Source: a bacterium (GTDB lineage Bacteria; Desulfobacterota; Deferrimicrobia; Deferrimicrobiales; Deferrimicrobiaceae). Taken from it: a stretch of 7,879 nt of DNA. The position numbers and the translations under genes were made by a program. Positions 1-6,362 of this stretch are shown here, piece by piece. The notes under the pieces were generated by a model that saw only the letters and a program-made list of their open reading frames with translations, did no database searches and had not been told where the DNA came from. Location of the stretch: NCBI GenBank assembly GCA_020056545.1, contig JAGVHM010000065.1, positions 1-7,879 of the forward strand, written 5' to 3'. Each line of letters starts with the position of its first letter. Position 1 is the first letter of the stretch.

Positions 1-272
1 AGTTCATCCCCAAAGCGAAGCGGCTGCAGCCGCCGGCAACCCAGGCGGCTCCGGGCAAGGGTCCGGGGACTCCCTCGGCTCCGCAGGGAGCCTCGGTGGA
101 CCGGAAAGGACCGCGTCAGCCGAAGCCCGAGTGGAAGAAGGCGCCCAAGGGGCCGGCGTCTCCCACGTCGCCCCGTCCCGGCTCCCGGCCGGGAACCGGA
201 AGGGGCGGGGATTTCCGACCACCCGCGAAAAAGCAGGATGGCCCACGCTGGAGGAAAAGCCCCGGCCGTTAA
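1..272 (+). CDS. C-terminal fragment of a protein with a basic, proline-rich tail (5' end outside window)
   Basis: The frame whose first full codon is at position 3 is open to a TAA at 270-272 and gives 89 residues. It was chosen over the other two open plus frames because its third codon positions are overwhelmingly G or C, as in the other genes here. The peptide is low in complexity and rich in Pro, Lys, Arg, Gly and Ala. It starts FIPKAKRL and ends PRWRKSPGR, with no hydrophobic core and no predicted membrane segment. Such disordered basic tails are known at the C-termini of RNA-binding enzymes, for example DEAD-box RNA helicases and RluB/RsuA-type pseudouridine synthases. Those are the likeliest identities, but the catalytic part is outside the window and I cannot choose. 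No clear intrinsic terminator follows before the tRNA promoter. Confidence 0.6.
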   Translation, partial: FIPKAKRLQPPATQAAPGKGPGTPSAPQGASVDRKGPRQPKPEWKKAPKGPASPTSPRPGSRPGTGRGGDFRPPAKKQDGPRWRKSPGR

Positions 273-317
273 GGATTTTCGTCGAACATTCCGCCCCGCC
301 TCGCTGTTTTATTCAGG

Positions 318-350
318 TTGACAGCAAGGGATGCGAATAGATAATATAAT
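318..350 (+). promoter_or_regulatory. Sigma70-type promoter for tRNA-fMet
   Basis: A consensus -35 box TTGACA lies at 318-323. An AT-rich stretch at 341-350 offers two -10 readings: TAATAT at 342-347 (18-bp spacer, 4 of 6 matches) or a perfect TATAAT at 345-350 (21-bp spacer, longer than usual). Either would start transcription a few bases before the tRNA 5' end at 361, as expected for a short tRNA leader. The region is sharply AT-rich against its GC-rich surroundings. Confidence 0.75.
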
Positions 351-360
351 TGGCTTACGA

Positions 361-437
<77 letters not shown>

Positions 438-447
438 AATAAATCAA

Positions 448-479
448 GGGGTTACGGTCATAAACCGTAGCCCCTTTTT
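448..479 (+). terminator. Intrinsic terminator of tRNA-fMet and target hairpin of the group IIC intron
   Basis: An 11-bp stem pairs 448-458 with 464-474, with one G-T wobble and a CATAA loop at 459-463. It is followed by five T residues (475-479). It begins 10 bases after the tRNA CCA. Read on the minus strand, the same stem is followed by a T-rich stretch (TTGATTTATTT). It may therefore once have served acnB as well, whose stop codon would lie only about 23 bases from the T-run without the intron. Confidence 0.93.
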
Positions 480-484
480 CCGTC

Positions 485-880
485 GTGCGCCCGGCAGGGC
501 GCACTCACTTGGAGGTGAAAGTCCTCTACGGACCCTGATGACGGGAACCGTCAGCCGAACCGCAAGGGCTGCCGCCGCGAGGCGGGGTCTGAAGGAAGCG
601 GTAAGCAAACCCCCGGCCCGAGGAACACGAAGCGCATAAGAGGCAACCGCACCTGGGCGAGAAGGCGATAAGATTAAAAGCCCGATAGTCATCCGGAAGG
701 GGCGGGAGTAGATGCGACGGGTGTATGGGGGGAAGGTGGGTGCGTCATACCCGGGGATATCTGTCCGTTTGCCATGAGGCTACCGGTTCCGAGAGGGACC
801 GGGATGAACGGGCAGAAGTCAGCCGAGGGCATAGTAGCCGCTGCGCACGGCGGCGAAGGCCCGAACATGGAAGACCGGAA
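485..880 (+). ncRNA. Group IIC intron ribozyme, domains I-III
   Basis: This stretch before the maturase has no convincing gene and is ribozyme RNA. It opens with a perfect 8-bp hairpin, GTGCGCCC / GGGCGCAC (485-492 with 497-504, loop GGCA). A second hairpin follows, GGAGG-TGAAAGT-CCTC, near 511-525. A third is GACGG-GAA-CCGTC at 540-552. The candidate exon-binding site EBS1 (GACGG, 716-720) lies in the distal part of domain I. The block beginning AGAAGTCAGC near 814, continuing CATAGTAGCC and closing with a GC-rich hairpin around 836-856, matches the conserved domain III of IIC introns. Domain borders are approximate because I placed them by resemblance and not by folding. Confidence 0.85.
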
Positions 881-921
881 GGGTGCCTATTACCTCGTCG
901 GACGAAGGAGACGCAGGCAGG

Positions 922-2301
922 ATGGCTGAGAAGCCGAAGGACTCCCGAAGGGTAGCGGGCGGAACCCGCGAGAGTACGGGTTGGGAGCGTCAAACGTCCG
1001 CGGTGGGAACGGAAGAACCCCGACCGAAGGCGGAAGGTCTTCTGGAGGAGGTGTTGCGCCGTGAGAACCTGAAGGAAGCCCTAAAGCGTGTCCGGTCCAA
1101 CAGGGGAGCGCCGGGGATCGACGGAATGACCGTGGAAGCCCTGACGCCGTACCTGAAGGAGAACTGGCCGCGCATCCGGGAGGAGTTGCTCGGCGAGACG
1201 TACATTCCCCAACCGATCCGACGGGTAGAGATCCCGAAGCCGGACGGGAAGGGCGTGCGGACGCTGGGCATCCCGACGGTCCTGGACCGACTGATTCAAC
1301 AGGCGATTCTGCAGGTGTTGACCCCCGTCTTCGATCCCCACTTCAGCGAGAGCAGTTACGGCTTCCGCCCGGGGCGAGGGTGCCACGACGCGGTCGTGGC
1401 GGCCCAAGCCCACGTGGAAGCCGGCAATCGCTTCGTGGTGGATATGGATCTGGAAAAGTTCTTCGACCGCGTGAACCACGACGTGCTGATGGCGCGTGTG
1501 GCCAGACGGATCGGAGACAAGCGTCTCCTTCGGCTGATCCGACGGTATCTCACCGCCGGGATGATGGTCGAGGGAGTCGCGCAGGCCCGGGAAGAAGGGA
1601 CCCCGCAGGGCGGCCCGCTGTCGCCGTTGCTCTCCAACATCCTGCTGGACGATCTGGACAAGGAGTTGGAACGGCGGGGCCACCGCTTCTGCCGGTACGC
1701 CGACGACTGCAACGTGTACGTGAAGTCGAAGGCGGCCGGAGAACGGGTGATGGAGTCGGTCGCCCGTTACTTGGAAAAGCGGCTGCGTCTGAAGATCAAT
1801 CGGGACAAGAGTGCGGTGGATCGTCCGTGGAACCGGAAGTTCCTCGGGTACACGATGACATCGCATCTCCGCCCGAAACTCAAGGTGTCGCCCCAGTCGG
1901 TGAAACGCGCCAAGGCGCGCATCAAGGAGATCGTGCGGAAGGGCCGTGGACGCTCGCTGCCGAAAGTGATCGGGGAAATCACCCCGTTCCTTCGGGGGTG
2001 GGTGGCGTACTTCCGGCTATCCCAGGTGAAGAACGTCTTCGAGGAACTGGATCAATGGATAAGGCGGAAGTTGCGCTGCATCCTGTGGCGGCAGTGGAAG
2101 AAGCCGCGAACCAGAGCCGGGAAGATGATCCGACTCGGGATTGAAAGGGTGAAGGCCTTCGCCTCGGCCTACAATGGCCATGGGCCTTGGTGGAATGCCG
2201 GAGCGTCGCATATGAACGCTGCGATAACCGCCAAGTGGCTCAACCAACAGGGACTCACGAGTCTTCTGGCAGAACATCAACGTCTTGCGTGTCTTGCATG
2301 A
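922..2301 (+). CDS. ltrA: Group II intron-encoded reverse transcriptase/maturase (class C)
   Basis: This 459-residue protein helps the intron RNA fold and splice, and copies it into DNA at new sites. The RT fingers and palm span about residues 45-310. Motifs visible are RGAPGIDGMT (61-70), YGFRPGRGCHDA (146-157), the first catalytic Asp in VVDMDLEKFF (D174), TPQGGPLSP (227-235), YADD (259-262) with the other two catalytic Asp, and KFLGY (306-310). The maturase-specific X domain follows at about 345-395 (PFLRGWVAYFRLSQ, 355-368). The C-terminus (WWNAGASHMN, 423-432) is typical of class C, and there is no HNH endonuclease domain, also as in that class. ATG 922 was chosen because AAGGAG lies upstream at about 904-909. 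An in-frame GTG at 883 would add 13 residues that do not look conserved, so the start is less certain than the rest. The TGA stop runs into domain V. The frame is intact. ltrA is used as the generic maturase name. Confidence 0.95.
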   Translation: MAEKPKDSRRVAGGTRESTGWERQTSAVGTEEPRPKAEGLLEEVLRRENLKEALKRVRSNRGAPGIDGMTVEALTPYLKENWPRIREELLGETYIPQPIRRVEIPKPDGKGVRTLGIPTVLDRLIQQAILQVLTPVFDPHFSESSYGFRPGRGCHDAVVAAQAHVEAGNRFVVDMDLEKFFDRVNHDVLMARVARRIGDKRLLRLIRRYLTAGMMVEGVAQAREEGTPQGGPLSPLLSNILLDDLDKELERRGHRFCRYADDCNVYVKSKAAGERVMESVARYLEKRLRLKINRDKSAVDRPWNRKFLGYTMTSHLRPKLKVSPQSVKRAKARIKEIVRKGRGRSLPKVIGEITPFLRGWVAYFRLSQVKNVFEELDQWIRRKLRCILWRQWKKPRTRAGKMIRLGIERVKAFASAYNGHGPWWNAGASHMNAAITAKWLNQQGLTSLLAEHQRLACLA

Positions 2302-2336
2302 ACCGCCGTATGCCGAACGGCACGTACGGTGGTGTG
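2300..2336 (+). ncRNA. Group II intron domain V (catalytic hairpin)
   Basis: The stem pairs ACCGCCGTA (2302-2310) with TACGGTGGT (2325-2333), followed by an internal bulge and a GC-rich tip closing on a GAAC loop (TGCC-GAAC-GGCA, 2311-2322). The candidate catalytic triad is CGC at 2304-2306, the variant known from IIC introns in place of the AGC of other classes. The sequence is nearly the same as domain V of the O. iheyensis intron as I recall it. Its first two bases are the last two of the maturase stop codon. Confidence 0.92.
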
Positions 2337-2373
2337 GGAGGTTGGGGGCCGTAAGGCCCCCCGCCTACCCGAT
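2336..2373 (+). ncRNA. Group II intron domain VI with branch-point adenosine and 3' splice site
   Basis: GGGGGCC (2344-2350) pairs with GGCCCCC (2355-2361) around a GTAA tetraloop. Below it, AGG (2339-2341) pairs with CCT (2364-2366) and GGG (2336-2338) with CCC (2368-2370). A2367 is left bulged between the two lower helices and is the expected branch point. It is the seventh base from the intron's end at T2373. The 3' exon then begins TCCAAGAG. Confidence 0.88.
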
Positions 2374-2391
2374 TCCAAGAGCCTGCGGATA

Positions 2392-4926
2392 TTATTTATA
2401 CGCGGGCATCTCGTCGAACTGTAGATACTTGTAGATCTTCTCCTGTTTCGCCTCGATCTTTTCCTTGTATACCAGGAGGTATTCGGCCGGCTGGGGAAGC
2501 CTCCCCAGCACGGCGGTGACCGCCCCGAGCTCGGCGGAGCCCAGGTACACCCGCGCACCGTCGCCCATCCGGTCGTCGAAGTTGCGGGTCGATGTGGAGA
2601 AGACGTTCACCTTCTCAGGCACGCGCGCCTGGTTCCCCATGCACAGGGAGCAGCCGGCGATCTCGATGCGGGCGCCGACGGCGCTGTAGACGGAGAAGTA
2701 CGCCTCGTCCTTGAGCTGCTGCTGGTCCATCCGGGTCGGCGGACAGATCCAGGTGCGGACGTTGGGGTTGAACTTGAGGCCGCGCCAGACCTCGCCCGCG
2801 GCGCGGAAGTGGCCGATGTTCACCATGCACGAACCGATGAAGACGTCCTGGATCGGGTCGCCGGCGACCTCGGAGAGCAGCTTCACGTCGTCGGGATCGT
2901 TCGGGCACGCAAGGATCGGCTCCGTGATTTCGTTCAGGTCGATCTCGATCACCGCGGCGTACTCCGCGCCTTTGTCCGCCCGGAGCAGCGAAGGTTTCTT
3001 CAGCCACTTCTCCACGTCCTTGATGCGGTTCGCGAGCGCCTGCGCGTCGGAATAGCCGTCGGCGATCATCTTCTTCATGAGGGCGATGTTCGACCGCAGG
3101 AACGCGGCGACCGACTTCTCTGAGAGCTGGATGCAGCCGGCGGCCGCCGAGCGCTCCGCGGCGGCGTCCGTGAGCTCATAAGCCTGCTCGACGTTCAGGT
3201 CGGGCAGCCCCTCCATCTCCAGGATGCGGCCGTTGAAGACGTTCACCTTGTTCTTTTTCGGTACGGTGAGCAGCCCCTTCTTGATGGCGAAGTACGGGAT
3301 AGCGTTGACCACGTCCCGCAGCGTGATTCCAGGGTTGAGCTTCCCCTTGAAGCGGACGAGCACCGACTGGGGCATGTCGAGCGGCATGAAGCCCAGCGCA
3401 CCCGCGAAGGCGACCAGGCCGGAGCCGGCCGGGAAGGAAATCCCGATCGGGAACCGGGTATGGGAGTCGCCTCCGGTGCCCACAGTGTCGGGCACGAGCA
3501 GGCGGTTGAGCCACGAGTGGATGACCCCGTCGCCGGGCCGCAGCGCCACGCCTCCCCGCGAGGAGACGAAGGGGGGCAGGTTTTTATGCATCTTGACGTC
3601 CGCGGGCTTCGGATAGGCAGCGGTGTGGCAGAACGACTGCATGAACATCGGCGCAAGGAACTTGAGGCACGCCAGCTCCTTCAATTCGTCCGCGGTCATA
3701 GGGCCTGTCGTGTCCTGTGAGCCGACCGTGGTCATCTTCGGCGCGCAGGCGGTGCCGGGAAGGACCCCGGGCAGGCCGCAGGCGGCGCCGACTATCTTTT
3801 GGGCGAGCGAGTACGCCTGGTCCTTCTTCGGCACGGGATTATCCGGCTGCGTGAAGACCGTGGAAGGTTTCATTCCCAGGGCCTTTCGCGCCTTCGCGGT
3901 GAGCGCGCAACCGATGATCAGCGGGATGCGGCCGCCCGCCCGGAATTCGTCCGCAATAGTGTTGGGGGTGAGCGTGAACTTAGTAAGCGCCTTCCCGCTT
4001 TCATCGGTGATGACGGACTTCTTCGTGTCGATCACGATCACGTCGCCCGTCTTCAACCCGGTCACGTCGGCCTTGATCGGGAGCGCCCCGGAGTCCTGGG
4101 CGGTGTTGAAGAAGATCGGCGCAATGACGCCCCCGATGATCACGCCCCGCGTCTTCTTGTTGGGCACGCACGGGATCTCGTCGCCGATGTGCCACAGCAC
4201 GCTGTTGCAGGCGGACTTGCGGGAGGAGCCTGTGCCGACCACGTCGCCTACGAACGCGACACGGTTGCCTTCCTTGCGGTACCCGGCGATCGTGTCGAGC
4301 CCGTCCTTGAAGCGCGTCCTGCCCATCGCCAGTGCGTGCAGCGGGATGTCCGGGCGGCTCCATGCGTCGCCCGCGGGGGAGAAGTCGTCGGTGTTTATCT
4401 CGCCGTCGACCTTGAAGACCTTGACCTTGATGGTTTCCGGGACTCCCGGGCGCGAGGTGAACCACTCGGCCTCGGCCCACGATTTCATGACCTGCAGCGC
4501 CGCCTCGTTCTTCGCCTTGGCCATCGCCGCCACGTCGTCGAGCGCGTCGTACACCAGCGTGATGCCGGAGAGGGCCTTCGCGGCGTCGCCGGCCAGCTTC
4601 TTGTCCTTCAGCGCGGCGACAAGCGGGGCCACGTTGTACCCCCCCAGCATGGTGCCCAGGATCGCGATGGCGTCCTTGGGGGCGATCAGCGGCGACTTGA
4701 CCTTGCCGGAGACAACGCCCGCCAGGAACTCGGCCTTCACCTTCGCGGCGGGGTCGACGCCGGGAGATACGCGGTTCTTCAACAGGCCGAGGAGGAACTC
4801 CTCCTTCCCCTTCGGCGGCTTCTGGAGCAGCTTGCACAACTCGGCGGTCTGTTCCGGGCTGAGCGGCAGCGGGGGGATCCCCTGGCTTGCACGCTCTTTC
4901 TCATCCTTGAGATACGCTTCGATCAT
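2392..4926 (-). CDS. acnB: Aconitate hydratase B (bifunctional aconitase / 2-methylisocitrate dehydratase)
   Basis: AcnB interconverts citrate and isocitrate via cis-aconitate in the cytoplasmic TCA cycle, using a [4Fe-4S] cluster. AcnB-type enzymes also dehydrate 2-methylcitrate-pathway intermediates, and the apoprotein can bind mRNA. The protein is 844 residues against about 865 in E. coli. The N-terminal HEAT-like domain characteristic of AcnB is present (about 1-160), followed by the swivelling domain (about 165-370) and the three cluster-binding domains. The cluster cysteines are C700 (SCMVNIGHF), C759 and C762 (CSLCMGNQ), spaced exactly as C710, C769 and C772 in E. coli. Substrate arginines R781 and R786 keep the same offset of 10. 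DSHTRFPIGISFPAGSG is also typical. The ATG (complement of 4924-4926) has GGAGGT six bases upstream. No operon partner is visible. The stop codon lies 18 bases from the intron's 3' end. Confidence 0.98.
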   Translation of the reverse strand: MIEAYLKDEKERASQGIPPLPLSPEQTAELCKLLQKPPKGKEEFLLGLLKNRVSPGVDPAAKVKAEFLAGVVSGKVKSPLIAPKDAIAILGTMLGGYNVAPLVAALKDKKLAGDAAKALSGITLVYDALDDVAAMAKAKNEAALQVMKSWAEAEWFTSRPGVPETIKVKVFKVDGEINTDDFSPAGDAWSRPDIPLHALAMGRTRFKDGLDTIAGYRKEGNRVAFVGDVVGTGSSRKSACNSVLWHIGDEIPCVPNKKTRGVIIGGVIAPIFFNTAQDSGALPIKADVTGLKTGDVIVIDTKKSVITDESGKALTKFTLTPNTIADEFRAGGRIPLIIGCALTAKARKALGMKPSTVFTQPDNPVPKKDQAYSLAQKIVGAACGLPGVLPGTACAPKMTTVGSQDTTGPMTADELKELACLKFLAPMFMQSFCHTAAYPKPADVKMHKNLPPFVSSRGGVALRPGDGVIHSWLNRLLVPDTVGTGGDSHTRFPIGISFPAGSGLVAFAGALGFMPLDMPQSVLVRFKGKLNPGITLRDVVNAIPYFAIKKGLLTVPKKNKVNVFNGRILEMEGLPDLNVEQAYELTDAAAERSAAAGCIQLSEKSVAAFLRSNIALMKKMIADGYSDAQALANRIKDVEKWLKKPSLLRADKGAEYAAVIEIDLNEITEPILACPNDPDDVKLLSEVAGDPIQDVFIGSCMVNIGHFRAAGEVWRGLKFNPNVRTWICPPTRMDQQQLKDEAYFSVYSAVGARIEIAGCSLCMGNQARVPEKVNVFSTSTRNFDDRMGDGARVYLGSAELGAVTAVLGRLPQPAEYLLVYKEKIEAKQEKIYKYLQFDEMPAYK

Positions 4927-5008
4927 TCCTCCACCTCCCGGTTGTGGTCAATGTGACGTCGGCGTGTCGTTGGCGAAGTCGACCCCTGTCGGCCTACGGT
5001 GCATACTG

Positions 5009-5023
5009 TATCCTAAACGGATA
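5009..5023. repeat. Palindrome TATCC-TAAAC-GGATA upstream of acnB
   Basis: Perfect 5-bp arms flank a 5-base spacer, 83 bases upstream of the acnB start. The same arms occur with a 3-base spacer upstream of the aldo/keto reductase (6901-6913). The position next to possible acnB -10 boxes would suit an operator, but the arms are short and I cannot name a regulator. Confidence 0.4.
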
Positions 5024-5101
5024 GACCAATATTGTATGCGATTCCAGCGAGGCAAGTTCGTTTTTTTCCGCGAGGCACGAAGGGTTTGGAAACAGGCCGC
5101 A

Positions 5102-5130
5102 TTTTCATTTACGGGGTTCCAGGATAAAAT
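5102..5130 (+). promoter_or_regulatory. Candidate sigma70 promoter for the CxCC protein / DNA glycosylase unit
   Basis: TTTTCA (5102-5107, 4 of 6 matches to TTGACA) is followed after exactly 17 bases by TAAAAT (5125-5130, 5 of 6 matches to TATAAT). Transcription would begin near 5137, leaving a leader of about 45 bases before the ATG at 5183. It is the best-matching promoter in this intergenic region, but it is predicted from sequence alone. Confidence 0.5.
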
Positions 5131-5182
5131 AAGCAGTTAAGGGAAAGTTCCGCATTTGCCTGCAGAAGCGGGGGGAATCGCG

Positions 5183-5497
5183 ATGTCCGATCCGGCCGAT
5201 AACAAGCCCGTCGTCCAGGTGGAGTGCCCGTGCTGCGGGTCGACCCTCGTCATCGATGCCGCGCAGGGAGTCGTCCTGGAAAGCCGCCAGCCCGTCAACC
5301 CCCGCAAAGAGGCCGACCTTAAGGATGCCCAGCAGGTTCTTAAGGAGGAATCGTCCCGCATCCACGAGCGGTTCCGGCAGATCGTAGAGGCGGACAAGGG
5401 GCGCGGCGCCACGATGGAAAAGAAGTTCAAGGACTTTCTCGAAAAGGCGAAGGACGAGCCGGCCCCCAAGCCGGTTCGCGACATCGACCTGGATTAA
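5183..5497 (+). CDS. Small CxCC-motif (zinc-ribbon-like) protein of unknown function
   Basis: I do not recognise a named family for this 104-residue protein. Near the N-terminus it carries ECPCCGSTLVID (C15, C17, C18), shaped like one knuckle of a zinc ribbon. No second cysteine pair follows, so metal binding would need a dimer or a partner. Residues about 40-95 are highly charged and probably alpha-helical, possibly coiled-coil (KEADLKDAQQVLKEESSRIHERF). The C-terminus is acidic. There is no signal peptide or membrane segment. ATG 5183 was chosen because GGGGGAA (5171-5177) sits five bases before it. An alternative upstream in-frame start near 5156 would add nine unremarkable residues. The DNA glycosylase gene starts 26 bases downstream on the same strand, so the two are probably co-transcribed. 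That does not prove a shared function. Confidence 0.8.
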   Translation: MSDPADNKPVVQVECPCCGSTLVIDAAQGVVLESRQPVNPRKEADLKDAQQVLKEESSRIHERFRQIVEADKGRGATMEKKFKDFLEKAKDEPAPKPVRDIDLD

Positions 5498-5523
5498 CCG
5501 ATTCTCCACCTCACGGAACGTTC

Positions 5524-6075
5524 ATGCGAAAACTGACCCGGGATTTCTACGATCGCGACACGATCGCGGTGGCCAGGGAGCTGCTCGGGAAGTGCCTGGT
5601 TCATCGGTCGAACGGCGTGGAGCGCGTCGGCAGGATCGTCGAAGTCGAGGCATACCTGGGGCCCCACGACCTCGCGGCGCATTCCGCCAGGGGGCTGACG
5701 AAGCGGACGAAAGTCATGTTCGGCCCCCCGGGGCACGCGTACGTCTACATGATTTACGGGATCTATTACTGCATGAACGTCGTCACCGAGCGGGAAGGCC
5801 ACGCCTCCGCAGTTTTGCTGCGGGCGGTCGAGCCGGTGAAAAACATCGACGGCCGCACCCAGGGCCCCGGCCTGCTGTGCAAGGCGATGCAGGTCGACCG
5901 GCGCCTGAACGCGCACGATCTGACGAGCGACGATTTTTTTATCGCCGAATCGCCCGAGGCCGGCCCCCCCGCGATCGTCAAACGGCCCCGGGTCGGCGTC
6001 GACTACGCCGGGGCGTGGGCGAAGAGGCACTTACGGTTTTATATCCGAGGCAACCCGTTCGTCTCCAGGCAGTAG
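5524..6075 (+). CDS. 3-methyladenine DNA glycosylase, AAG/MPG family
   Basis: This 183-residue base-excision-repair enzyme flips out alkylated or deaminated purines (3-methyladenine, 7-methylguanine, hypoxanthine, ethenoadenine in the family) and cuts the glycosidic bond, leaving an abasic site. The human AAG active site can be mapped directly: catalytic E42 and base-stacking Y44 in VEAYLGP (human E125, Y127), H53 in AAHSARG (H136), the DNA-intercalating Y75 and N85 in YVYMIYGIYYCMN (Y159, N169), and R100 in LLRAVEP (R182). TQGPGLLCKAM follows, as in the family. Length is normal for bacterial members, which lack the long N-terminal extension of human AAG. The start is ATG 5524 with only a weak GGAA upstream, consistent with translation in an operon after the CxCC gene. 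It converges on the gene ending at 6110 with a 34-base gap and no clear terminator between them. Confidence 0.95.
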   Translation: MRKLTRDFYDRDTIAVARELLGKCLVHRSNGVERVGRIVEVEAYLGPHDLAAHSARGLTKRTKVMFGPPGHAYVYMIYGIYYCMNVVTEREGHASAVLLRAVEPVKNIDGRTQGPGLLCKAMQVDRRLNAHDLTSDDFFIAESPEAGPPAIVKRPRVGVDYAGAWAKRHLRFYIRGNPFVSRQ

Positions 6076-6109
6076 CGCGGATTTCCCGGCAGCGCCCTGG
6101 GCGAACGGC

Positions 6110-6331
6110 TCACTTCTTCATTGCTCCCGCGGCCGGCTCCTCGTACGTCAGCGACCGGATCAGGCCGATCGTTTCCCCCTTTTCCCCCGTGGTGGCGGCG
6201 TCGCTGATGGAGATCACCTTCCGTATCCCTTGGGAAGCGATGAAGTCGTTGATCTCCTTGTCCAGTTCGTCCAGTTCGTGGCGGGCATGAAAGATCTTGA
6301 GCTGGGAGGTAAAGGTTTTCACCTTGATCAT
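6110..6331 (-). CDS. Small 73-residue protein of unknown function
   Basis: The protein begins MIKVKTFTSQLKIF and is predicted to form beta strand, then a charged helix (HELDELDKEINDFIASQ, about 18-34), then strand (KVISISD, 38-44) and a final strand (TIGLIRSLTYEE, 54-65). This resembles a small alpha/beta fold, and the N-terminal style (IKVK-F) recalls the short DUF2758/Cse60 proteins of Bacillus, though I would not assign it on that. No cysteines, signal peptide or membrane segment are seen. The ELDELD stretch is encoded by a tandem 9-base repeat (TCCAGTTCG twice on the plus strand, near 6263-6280). Start at complement of 6329-6331 is supported by AAAGGAGG 11 bases upstream. It lies 31 bases behind the ester-cyclase-like gene and is probably co-transcribed with it. 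Confidence 0.75.
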   Translation of the reverse strand: MIKVKTFTSQLKIFHARHELDELDKEINDFIASQGIRKVISISDAATTGEKGETIGLIRSLTYEEPAAGAMKK

Positions 6332-6362
6332 GGCGAACGGTTCCTCCTTTCCGGACGCCGGA

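Larger units (their letters stand above)
485..2373 (+). mobile_element. Complete group II intron, subgroup IIC (bacterial class C), with encoded maturase
   Basis: The left end GTGCG (485-489) matches the group II 5' consensus. The right end CTACCCGAT (2365-2373) has a bulged branch-point A and the usual purine-pyrimidine terminus. In between are the ribozyme 5' domains (485 to about 880), an intact reverse transcriptase/maturase gene in domain IV, domain V and domain VI. Domain V and the 5' region closely resemble, from memory, the Oceanobacillus iheyensis IIC intron. Class C introns characteristically insert just after rho-independent terminators by recognising the hairpin plus a short IBS1. 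This element starts five bases after the T-run of the tRNA-fMet terminator, in sense orientation. IBS1 is probably CCGTC (480-484), with perfect complement GACGG at 716-720. No part appears truncated or frameshifted, so it may be splicing- and mobility-competent. Transcription probably depends on read-through from the tRNA promoter. The total length is 1889 bases. Confidence 0.93.
4927..5182. promoter_or_regulatory. Divergent intergenic region between acnB and the CxCC protein gene
   Basis: This is a 256-base non-coding stretch, noticeably richer in A and T at 4995-5135 than its flanks. It must hold the acnB promoter on the minus strand, but I cannot place it with confidence. TACAAT (complement of 5031-5036) and TACAGT (complement of 5005-5010) are possible -10 boxes, though neither has a convincing -35 at normal spacing. 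Inverted repeats at 5001-5039 and 5009-5023 overlap these boxes and could be regulator sites. A better candidate promoter reading rightward lies at 5102-5130. Confidence 0.45.

Noticed and set aside
131..340. Plus-strand open frame of 69 residues starting within the left partial gene
   Set aside because: Third-position GC bias favours the neighbouring frame ending at 272, and this frame runs through the tRNA promoter -35 box.
1081..1866. Minus-strand open frame of 261 residues opposite the maturase
   Set aside because: It is a shadow of the reverse transcriptase gene. The translation is His/Arg-rich without domains, and no ribosome-binding site is seen.
922..2301. Reverse transcriptase as part of a retron, diversity-generating element or defence RT
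   Set aside because: The maturase X domain, class C C-terminus and flanking intron domains III, V and VI identify it as a group II intron maturase. No msr/msd, template repeat or effector gene is present.
5051..5090. Possible sigma54 (-24/-12) promoter near GAGGCACG in the acnB intergenic region
   Set aside because: The GGCAC half is only partly followed by a -12 element, with TTTGG in place of TTGC at the needed spacing.
3623..5140. Long plus-strand open frames opposite acnB (3623-5140 and 3799-4956), the first about 500 residues
   Set aside because: They are antisense shadows of a full-length, motif-perfect aconitase in GC-rich DNA. Their translations show no family motifs, and the longer one runs through the intergenic region without a plausible start.
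6076..6109. Possible terminator between the convergent glycosylase and 73-residue genes
   Set aside because: CGCCC-T-GGGCG has too small a loop for a normal hairpin and lacks a T-run on either strand.
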